Origin: Candidatus Eiseniibacteriota bacterium
GTDB taxonomy: Bacteria > Joyebacterota > Joyebacteria > Joyebacterales > Joyebacteraceae
Assembly (NCBI GenBank): GCA_030610515.1
Contig: JAUWRQ010000031.1
Location: forward strand, 1 to 7,890
Length of the DNA stretch: 7,890 nt
Direction of reading: 5' to 3'
The notes beneath the pieces are model-generated. The model saw only the letters and a list, made by a program, of their open reading frames with translations. It did no database searches and had not been told where the DNA came from. The translations under genes and the position numbers were made by a program. This document shows positions 1-5,186 of the stretch, piece by piece (within the stretch, counting starts at the first letter, position 1; every line of letters starts with the position of its first letter).

Positions 1-1664
1 CCACGGGCCTGGAGGGTTGGGGCCTCCGCGACGAGGGCCCGCTCACTGAGCCTCAGGCTAACTCGTTCAAGCTCATTCGCACGAAGATCGACCGCGGCGA
101 ATTCGGCGTCGTTCTCCTTCACGGTGTCACCGGGAGCGGCAAGACGCGTGTGTACAGCGAGGGAGTCGCGGCGGCGCGCGCTGCCGGCCGCGGGGCCATC
201 GTGCTCGTTCCGGAGATCGCGCTCACGCCGCAGATGGTCCAGCGCATGAGGAAGGACTTCGGGGACGAGGTAGCCGTCATCCACAGCGGCCTGACGCTCG
301 CCGAGCGCTACGATACGTGGCGCGCGATCCGCGACGGCGTCTTCCCGGTCGTGGTGGGCCCGAGATCGGCGATCTACTCCCCCGTCCGCGAACTCGGCAT
401 CATCGTCGTCGACGAGGAACATGAGCACACCTACAAGCAGGGCGAGTCGCCACGCTATCACGCGCGCGACGTCGCCGTCATGCGGGCGAAGGGAGCACGT
501 GCGGTGGTCGTGCTGGGCTCGGCAACGCCGAGCCTCGAAAGCTACCTGAACGCTCGCGACGGCAAGTACGACCTGGTGGAACTCCCGGAGAGGATCGACG
601 CGGGTCCTCTCCCAGAGGTCGAGATCGTCGACATGCGCACGGAGGGCACGGTCGATTCGGAAGGCGCGTTCTCGCAACGGCTCCTCGACGCCGTCGGCGA
701 CACGCTCGAGGCGGGCAAGCAGGTCATCCTGTTCCTGAACAGGCGCGGGTTCGCGTCGTTTGTTCAGTGCACGAAGTGCGGTCACTCCGCCCGGTGCCCG
801 AACTGCAACGTCTCGCTCACGTACCACTCGTCCGACCGGACGATGCGCTGTCACTACTGCGGCCGTTCCGTTCCGGCCCCATCGAGCTGTCCCGAGTGCG
901 ACGGGATAGACCTGCGCTTCGGGGCTCCCGGTACGCAGCGCGTCGAGAAGGCGGTCCGGGGGCTCTTCCCAGACGCCTCGGTCGCACGCATGGACGTGGA
1001 CACCACATCGAGGCACGGCTCGCACTGGCGCATCCTCAAGGAGTTTGCCGAGAGACGGACGGACATCCTCCTTGGCACTCAGATGATAGCGAAGGGACTC
1101 GACTTCCCCGGAGTCGGGCTGGTGGGTGTCGTCTCGGCCGACGTCGGTCTGAATCTCCCGGACTTCCGGGCGGGCGAGCGGACGTTCCAACTCCTGACGC
1201 AGGTGGCGGGTCGGACCGGAAGGGGAGACGAGCGCGGCAGCGTCATCGTCCAGACGTATCTTCCGGAGCATTACACGGTCGCCCTGGCGAGGGAGCAGCA
1301 GTTCCGGCCGTTCTTCGAGCGAGAGATCTCGGAGCGTGAGGGACTGGGGTATCCGCCGTTCTCGAGGCTCGTCGCGATAGTGGTGAAAGGACGCAACGAG
1401 AGCGACGTCATCCGCGCCGCGTCCAGGCTCGCCGCGTTCCTCGAGGACGGAGCCGCCAAGATGGACGAGGTTCCGGATGTCTTGGGCCCGGCGCCCGCGC
1501 CGCTTTCACTTCTCAAGGGCGTCTTCCGGTGGCAGGTCGTCGTGAGGGGCAGGGGAGGCAGCGCCCGCTCGCTCGTCGCCGCCGCCCTGAGCCAGAAGCG
1601 CGCGCTCAAGCTCCCCAGCAGCGTGACGCTTGCAGTCGACGTGGACCCGCTCAATCTGCTCTAG
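1..1664 (+). CDS. priA: Primosomal protein N' (PriA helicase), 5'-truncated by window edge
   Basis: PriA is the 3'-to-5' superfamily 2 DNA helicase that recognises stalled forks and reloads the replicative helicase. The reading frame is open from base 3, giving about 553 residues; E. coli PriA is about 732, so roughly 180 N-terminal residues (the 3'-end DNA-binding part) lie upstream. Seen directly: Walker A GVTGSGKT at 123-146; Walker B DEEH at 411-422 followed by the PriA-typical TYKQ; eight zinc-ligand cysteines in four pairs between 768 and 899 (C-x2-C, C-x2-C, C-x2-C, C-x2-C), the hallmark insertion separating PriA from other helicases; GTQMIAKG at 1074-1097; and the QVAGRTGR arginine-finger motif at 1200-1223 (the usual form is AGRAGR). 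The C-terminus has the family motif GPAPAPL and a following RWQ. A GTG at 150 is an internal valine just after Walker A, not a start. Stop is TAG at 1662-1664. Identification is secure. Confidence 0.97.
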   Translation, partial: TGLEGWGLRDEGPLTEPQANSFKLIRTKIDRGEFGVVLLHGVTGSGKTRVYSEGVAAARAAGRGAIVLVPEIALTPQMVQRMRKDFGDEVAVIHSGLTLAERYDTWRAIRDGVFPVVVGPRSAIYSPVRELGIIVVDEEHEHTYKQGESPRYHARDVAVMRAKGARAVVVLGSATPSLESYLNARDGKYDLVELPERIDAGPLPEVEIVDMRTEGTVDSEGAFSQRLLDAVGDTLEAGKQVILFLNRRGFASFVQCTKCGHSARCPNCNVSLTYHSSDRTMRCHYCGRSVPAPSSCPECDGIDLRFGAPGTQRVEKAVRGLFPDASVARMDVDTTSRHGSHWRILKEFAERRTDILLGTQMIAKGLDFPGVGLVGVVSADVGLNLPDFRAGERTFQLLTQVAGRTGRGDERGSVIVQTYLPEHYTVALAREQQFRPFFEREISEREGLGYPPFSRLVAIVVKGRNESDVIRAASRLAAFLEDGAAKMDEVPDVLGPAPAPLSLLKGVFRWQVVVRGRGGSARSLVAAALSQKRALKLPSSVTLAVDVDPLNLL

Positions 1665-1669
1665 ACGCG

Positions 1670-1714
1670 CGATGTGGACTGTGAAATGACCCGAGCCGAC
1701 GTGCACTGTGTCGG
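1670..1714. repeat. Imperfect 14-bp direct repeat and a dyad downstream of priA
   Basis: Two 14-bp copies (1670-1683 and 1697-1710) match at 12 positions, as CGAyGTGsACTGTG, with starts 27 bp apart. The second copy sits inside a dyad, CCGAC-N9-GTCGG at 1696-1714. They lie just after the priA stop and 56-100 bp upstream of the -35 at 1770, a position where a transcription factor could bind. No T-run follows the dyad, so it does not look like an intrinsic terminator. This could be chance in GC-rich DNA; function unknown. Confidence 0.3.
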
Positions 1715-1769
1715 AACGGGGTCGCCACTCTCCCGGTTCTGCCCGCGGTGCCCTGTCTTGGCCCGCGTG

Positions 1770-1798
1770 TTGACAGCCCCCGAAACATGGGGTAGATT
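1770..1798 (+). promoter_or_regulatory. Sigma-70 type promoter for the HD-domain gene
   Basis: A perfect -35 TTGACA at 1770-1775 and a -10 TAGATT at 1793-1798 are separated by exactly 17 bp. The expected transcript start is about 1804-1806. The spacer itself carries a CCCC...GGGG inverted repeat (1778-1781 with 1789-1792). It is the only strong promoter in the 341 bp between priA and the HD-domain gene, and would leave a leader of about 200 nt. Confidence 0.82.
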
Positions 1799-1802
1799 GA
1801 AT

Positions 1803-1835
1803 CGTGCCTGCCCTCCCAGGGGCAGGCACGCTTTT
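1803..1835 (+). terminator. Perfect 11-bp hairpin followed by four Ts, at the expected transcript start
   Basis: CGTGCCTGCCC at 1803-1813 pairs perfectly with GGGCAGGCACG at 1820-1830, with a 6-nt loop (4 nt if a T-G pair closes it). C and TTTT follow at 1831-1835. This has the shape of a short intrinsic terminator and could end priA transcripts. It begins where the transcript from the promoter at 1770-1798 is expected to start, so in that RNA it would be a 5'-terminal hairpin. Whether it terminates, stabilises the 5' end, or both cannot be told from sequence; the U-tract is short. Confidence 0.6.
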
Positions 1836-2005
1836 CGCAATGGATTCCTTGGGACGAGCTGCACCCGCGCGACTCGCGGGACGCGCGAGGTTCCGCGGGA
1901 TCGAAGGCAATCGGCAAGGATGGAAGCGGGCGGCGGAAGATCGCCCGGCAGATCCGGAACACGCGGGTGACCCAGGGTCGCCCGGCATCACCACAGAAGG
2001 GAAAC
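1836..2005 (+). promoter_or_regulatory. Hairpin-rich 5' leader of the HD-domain gene
   Basis: This is the rest of the roughly 200-nt untranslated leader. Three further local stems are visible: CCCGCG/CGCGGG (1864-1869 with 1875-1880, 5-nt loop), CGGGCG/CGCCCG (1927-1932 with 1942-1947, 9-nt loop) and an 8-9 bp stem with one G-U pair (1964-1971 with 1977-1984) ending 11 nt before the ribosome-binding site. I match it to no known riboswitch. Small open frames cross it but have no ribosome-binding site or recognisable product. GC-rich sequence forms stems by chance, so this is only a candidate regulatory leader. Confidence 0.35.
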
Positions 2006-2671
2006 ATGGCAGCAGTTACGTTCAACAAGATCCAGAAGAACGCCGACATCACGGCGATGCTCCAGAAGGCCAACGACCATCTGGGCATCGTAGGGTACAC
2101 GGAGCACGGCGTCCGCCACGGCAAGTGGGTCGGACGAACCGCACAGAAGCTCCTCAAGGCCCTCGGCAAGAACGGCCGGGAGGCCGATCTCGCCGGGATC
2201 GCCGGGTATATGCATGACATCGGCAACCTCATCAACAGGGAGGACCACGCGCAGTCCGGGGCGATGATGGCCTACAAGCTCCTGACCGCGCTCGAGATGC
2301 CGCTGGACGAGATCACTGAGATCATGGCCGCGATCGGCAACCACCACGAGGATCACGGCGACCCGGTGAGCAACGTCTCCGCGGCCCTCATCCTGGCGGA
2401 CAAGGCCGACGTCCACCGGTCGCGGGTCCGGAACCCCTCGATGATCAAGTTTGATATCCACGACAGGGTCAACTACGCTGTCAAGAAGTCCAGGCTGGAT
2501 GTGCTCCCGGAAACGAAGGTCATTCGACTGGACCTGACCGTCAACACGAACATCTCGCAGGTCATGGAGTACTTCGAGATCTTCATCTCCAGGATGATCG
2601 TGTCGCGCAGGGCGGCCGAGTTCCTCGAGTGCACGTATGAGCTTTTCGTCAACGGGAACAGGTTGCTCTAG
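2006..2671 (+). CDS. HD-domain metal-dependent phosphohydrolase, function unassigned
   Basis: The protein has 221 residues. ATG at 2006 is preferred because AGAAGGGA at 1995-2002 sits 3 nt upstream; an in-frame GTG at 1967 would add 13 residues but lies inside a hairpin and lacks a good ribosome-binding site. HD-superfamily metal ligands are visible: His34/His38, the His70-Asp71 doublet (followed by Ile-Gly, the HDIG form), His81, His113/His114 and Asp132, all in the N-terminal 140 residues. The C-terminal 80 residues (conserved-looking stretches around FDIHDRVNYAV and MEYFEIFISRM) are an alpha/beta extension without a domain I can name. There is no signal peptide or membrane segment, so it is cytoplasmic. 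HD proteins hydrolyse phosphomonoesters, phosphodiesters or nucleotides; the substrate cannot be inferred. It resembles uncharacterised single-domain HD proteins annotated only as phosphohydrolases. It appears monocistronic, with its own promoter at 1770-1798 and the next gene having another. Confidence 0.85.
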   Translation: MAAVTFNKIQKNADITAMLQKANDHLGIVGYTEHGVRHGKWVGRTAQKLLKALGKNGREADLAGIAGYMHDIGNLINREDHAQSGAMMAYKLLTALEMPLDEITEIMAAIGNHHEDHGDPVSNVSAALILADKADVHRSRVRNPSMIKFDIHDRVNYAVKKSRLDVLPETKVIRLDLTVNTNISQVMEYFEIFISRMIVSRRAAEFLECTYELFVNGNRLL

Positions 2672-2731
2672 GCGAGCGGCCGCCACCCCCCAGAACAAAG
2701 GTCGTATGACCCCGCTGGTCCCGCATATGGG

Positions 2732-2761
2732 TTGACACCGTCCCGAACGGGCGAATATACT
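2732..2761 (+). promoter_or_regulatory. Sigma-70 type promoter for the TPR lipoprotein gene
   Basis: The -35 TTGACA at 2732-2737 and -10 TATACT at 2756-2761 are separated by 18 bp. The predicted start near 2768 gives a leader of about 58 nt. The spacer contains the inverted repeat CCCG-AA-CGGG at 2742-2751, which could be incidental or an operator. Confidence 0.82.
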
Positions 2762-2825
2762 CGCTGGACTGGCGTTGATTCAGTGATGAGAAGGCTCGCT
2801 TCACGGCGAGAAGGAGGAGTCCTCA

Positions 2826-3824
2826 ATGCACGTGGCAAGAACGGGCGCCCTGGCCGCCGCCCTCATCGCCATCGTCCTGCTCGCAGGATGCAGCGGCGAT
2901 CCGGCGTTCACCAGCGGGAAGGTCTACCTGGGCCAGCAGAACTACGAGAAGGCCATCGAGCAGCTCCATGAGGCCATCAGGAACAACCCCGGCGCGTGGC
3001 AGCCTCACCTCTACCTGGGCATGGCCTACGCGGACACCGACAACCTCGAGATGGCGCACGACGAGTTCTTCACGGCGCTCGACCTCGCGGAGAAAGAGAG
3101 CGACAAGGAGACCGTCGAGGGTCAGATCATGCGCTACTGGCTCATCTACGACAAGCAGGGCGAACAGTACAACGAGGCCACCAAGTACGCCAACGCGATC
3201 GAGCAGTTCGAGAAGGCCATCATCATCGACGCCCGGCAACCCGACGCGTACATCAACCTTGGTTATGCTCTCCACATGAGCAACCAGGTCGACAGGGCGG
3301 TCGAGGTCTTCGAGCAGGCGCTCGAGCAGTCGCCGGACAACGAGGTGCTGGTCGAGAATCTCACGAACGTCTACGGGACGAAGGCCGGGAACCTCGCGGC
3401 CATGGGCGACTATCAGCAGGCGCTCGTCAACTTCGAGAAGATCGAGGTGATAGCAGCGGACTATCCCGACCTCATGTACAACATCGCTCTCATGCACTAC
3501 CAGCTGAAGAACTACCGCGAGGCGCTCACGTACTACGGGAAGCAGCTCGCGCTGGACGACGAGGACGAGGATGTCCTCTATCGCTCGTTCCTCTGTTACT
3601 GGGCACTTGCGGGCGACCTGACGGATCTGGGGCAGGAGGATCTGGCCTCGGACGAGTACACGGCGGCACTCACCCCGCTTCTCAAGTTGGTGGAGCTTGC
3701 CGACGACAACGTCACGTATCACCGTGCGCTCATGCGCGTCTACAACGAGCTGGGAATGGAGAACGAAGCTCTTCTGGAGGTCAGGAAGATTGAGCAGCTC
3801 CTGACCGGGGAGACCGGAGAGTAG
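2826..3824 (+). CDS. TPR-repeat lipoprotein
   Basis: The protein has 332 residues. A strong ribosome-binding site, AAGGAGG at 2811-2817, lies 8 nt before the ATG. The N-terminus is a classic lipoprotein signal: Arg5, a hydrophobic stretch at residues 8-20 and the lipobox LAGC ending at Cys22. The residue after the cysteine is Ser, which in E. coli-type sorting would favour the outer membrane. The mature part is almost wholly helical with tetratricopeptide-like repeats, roughly at residues 27-58, 59-92, 118-137 (partial), 138-171, 214-247, 250-289 and 292-326, many with the Gly-Tyr/Ala and Ala-Phe spacing typical of TPRs. TPR solenoids mount protein-protein contacts, so this is probably an envelope scaffold or assembly factor; no specific partner is indicated. 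The gene has its own promoter and no enzymatic motif. It could equally be called a general Tol-Pal/BamD-like TPR lipoprotein, but I see no specific similarity to those. Confidence 0.9.
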   Translation: MHVARTGALAAALIAIVLLAGCSGDPAFTSGKVYLGQQNYEKAIEQLHEAIRNNPGAWQPHLYLGMAYADTDNLEMAHDEFFTALDLAEKESDKETVEGQIMRYWLIYDKQGEQYNEATKYANAIEQFEKAIIIDARQPDAYINLGYALHMSNQVDRAVEVFEQALEQSPDNEVLVENLTNVYGTKAGNLAAMGDYQQALVNFEKIEVIAADYPDLMYNIALMHYQLKNYREALTYYGKQLALDDEDEDVLYRSFLCYWALAGDLTDLGQEDLASDEYTAALTPLLKLVELADDNVTYHRALMRVYNELGMENEALLEVRKIEQLLTGETGE

Positions 3825-3862
3825 GAACGCACCCGTCATTCTCGCCTCGGTCTTCGGCGTGA

Positions 3863-3927
3863 CCCCGGCTTCCGGCTGGCACGAGGACGCCTTTCGCAGG
3901 CACCCTCGTGTCCGCCGGGCACCGGGG
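3863..3927. repeat. 65-nt imperfect palindrome (long hairpin) between the TPR and ilvC-like genes
   Basis: All pairs fall in one register (paired coordinates sum to 7790): 3863-3868 with 3922-3927; 3871-3876 with 3914-3919; 3878-3886 with 3904-3912; and 3889-3892 with 3898-3901. This makes about 25 base pairs, with a 5-nt TTCGC loop and only small symmetric mismatches (2, 1 and 2 positions). No T-run follows on either strand, so it is not a standard intrinsic terminator. It lies 38 nt after the TPR stop and 35 nt before the ilvC-like start. It could be a U-less terminator, a leader structure or a REP-like palindrome; a second copy is not visible in the window. Confidence 0.7.
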
Positions 3928-3962
3928 CGCGACCACCGCCTGCCACACCATCCAGTCAAGAC

Positions 3963-4964
3963 ATGGCGATAATCACTGAGAAGGACATCCAGGGAGAACC
4001 CCTCTGCGGGAAGACCGTGTCGGTCTTCGGCTACGGGAACCAGGGAGAGGCCCAGGCGCTCAACCTGCGGGACTCGGGAGTGCAGGTCTCAGTCGCACTG
4101 AGACCCGAGAGCCGCTCGTCCGGGCGCGCGCGCGCCGCGGGGTTCGATGTTCTCTCGCCCGGCGAGGCGGCCGCCCGCGCCGACGTCTGCTCGCTTCTCG
4201 TTTCCGATGAGGCCATGGCCGGTTTCATCGCTGAGGTGGTGGCGCCGAATGTGCGGGAGGGAGCGGCGCTCGTTTTCGCGCACGGGTACGCCCTCAGGTT
4301 CGGGGGCGTGACGCCTCCGGAGGGCACGGACGTCGTCGTGGTGGCTCCCATGGGGCCGGGATTGAGGCTCCGCGAGCGCTACGAGGAAGGTGGAGGGTTG
4401 CCGGCCTCGTTCGCGGTGGAGCAGGATGTGACGGGAGAGGCCCGCGCGATCGCTCTGGAGTACGCGAAGGCGATCGGCTGCGCGCGAGTCGGGCTCTTCG
4501 AAACGACCGCCACGGAGGAGACCGAGATCGACCTTTTCGCGGAGCAGGCTGTGCTCTGCGGTGGGGTCACGAGGCTCATTGAGGCCGGGTTCGACACGCT
4601 GGTCGAGGCCGGCTACAGCCCGGAGCTGGCCTATCTCGAGTGTCTCTACGAGCTTGACCTCACCGTGAACCTGATCCGGCGCTTCGGCATCAGCGGCATG
4701 CGCGAGAGGATAAGCAGGATCGCGCTCTACGGTGACCTGACCCGCGGCGACCGCGTAATCGGCGCGGATGTTCGGGACGGGATGCGGCAGGTTCTGAACG
4801 AGGTTCGGGATGGAACCTTCGCCGGTGAAATGGTGTCTGATGAGATAAGCGGCGGGGCCGCTCTCGAAGACGCTCTCTCCCGGGAACGCGCGAAGCCCAT
4901 CGAGGAGGTCGGTCGCAGGCTGGCCGAGGTCGCCCACGAACCGAGGGATCCCGAATCGCCTTGA
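3963..4964 (+). CDS. Ketol-acid reductoisomerase (IlvC) homologue with catalytic Lys replaced by Met
   Basis: The protein has 333 residues, the usual length of short (class I) IlvC, and aligns in outline from end to end. IlvC converts 2-acetolactate to 2,3-dihydroxyisovalerate with NADPH and Mg2+ in valine/isoleucine synthesis. Visible: the nucleotide-binding loop GYGNQG at residues 23-28; an NADPH-type loop with Arg47, Ser50 and Ser52; the FAHG histidine at 107; metal ligands Asp190 and Glu194 in DLFAEQAVLCGG; Glu226 and Glu230 in ECLYE; and Ser251. In short class I numbering, as I recall it, these are exactly the catalytic positions. The exception is position 130, normally Lys in APKGPG, which is Met here (codon 4350-4352, APMGPG). 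The usual GYGSQGHAHA also reads GEAQ here. E. coli mutagenesis found this Lys needed for both half-reactions, so true IlvC activity is doubtful; a paralogue with another 2-hydroxy/keto acid substrate is possible. No ilvB, ilvN or leu gene is adjacent. The ATG has no clear ribosome-binding site, but the N-terminal match supports this start. Confidence 0.88.
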   Translation: MAIITEKDIQGEPLCGKTVSVFGYGNQGEAQALNLRDSGVQVSVALRPESRSSGRARAAGFDVLSPGEAAARADVCSLLVSDEAMAGFIAEVVAPNVREGAALVFAHGYALRFGGVTPPEGTDVVVVAPMGPGLRLRERYEEGGGLPASFAVEQDVTGEARAIALEYAKAIGCARVGLFETTATEETEIDLFAEQAVLCGGVTRLIEAGFDTLVEAGYSPELAYLECLYELDLTVNLIRRFGISGMRERISRIALYGDLTRGDRVIGADVRDGMRQVLNEVRDGTFAGEMVSDEISGGAALEDALSRERAKPIEEVGRRLAEVAHEPRDPESP

Positions 4965-4989
4965 CAGCTTGGGGGGGCTCGTCTAGAAT
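4961..4989 (+). promoter_or_regulatory. Sigma-70 type promoter for rho-rpmE-thyX-like
   Basis: The -35 TTGACA at 4961-4966 and -10 TAGAAT at 4984-4989 have a 17-bp spacer. The -35 overlaps the TGA stop (4962-4964) of the ilvC-like gene. The spacer contains a run of seven Gs (4971-4977). The predicted start near 4996 leaves a leader of about 190 nt before rho. Confidence 0.84.
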
Positions 4990-4995
4990 CTTGTT

Positions 4996-5186
4996 GAAGC
5001 ACTGGTATGTGCCTCCAGAACCGCACGCAGGCAGCCCATCCGAAGCGCACCGATCCTATCCACGTCGCTCACTGAGGAATCCGAGTGTAACTTCGTTCCA
5101 GGGCCATACCCGAACGTGTCGGCGGCCGACGCGCGCAGTGCGCGCCGGGTCCGGCTCATCACCTGTTCCACGGGAGTAGATACGTA
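4996..5186 (+). promoter_or_regulatory. rho 5' leader with tandem GC hairpins
   Basis: The leader of about 190 nt holds two abutting short hairpins: GTCGG-CGG-CCGAC at 5118-5130 and GCGCGC-AGT-GCGCGC at 5131-5145. They end about 26 nt before the ribosome-binding sequence CGGGAG at 5171-5176. A 22-codon frame (ATG 5007 to TGA 5075) is possible but has only a weak upstream GAAG. In E. coli rho has a long leader used for autoregulation by Rho itself; the same may hold here but the sequence alone does not prove it. Otherwise I see nothing in this stretch. Confidence 0.4.

Noticed and set aside
150..152. GTG at 150 as the start of the first gene
   Set aside because: The frame is open back to base 3 and includes the PriA Walker A motif at 123-146 upstream of this codon, so it is an internal valine.
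1967..2005. GTG at 1967 as the start of the HD-domain gene
   Set aside because: It lies inside a predicted stem with no ribosome-binding site; the ATG at 2006 has AGAAGGGA just upstream.
1674..2217. Open frames of 98 and 137 codons across the priA-HD gap
   Set aside because: They have Arg/Gly-rich composition typical of shadow frames in GC-rich DNA, no ribosome-binding site, overlap with the promoter and HD gene, and no recognisable domain.
2676..2720. Intrinsic terminator after the HD-domain gene
   Set aside because: There are only a GCGGCCGC palindrome and competing 4-bp GGTC/GACC stems, with no T-run.
2823..3959. Minus-strand frame of 378 codons opposite the TPR lipoprotein
   Set aside because: It is a complement shadow of a well-supported gene: Val/Leu/Arg/Asp-rich composition, no start signals.
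3825..3962. Separate promoter for the ilvC-like gene
   Set aside because: No -35/-10 pair close to the TTGACA/TATAAT type found elsewhere in the window is visible in this gap.
5007..5075. 22-codon frame in the rho leader as a definite leader-peptide gene
   Set aside because: Only a weak GAAG lies upstream and it starts about 11 nt after the expected transcript start; kept only as a possibility.
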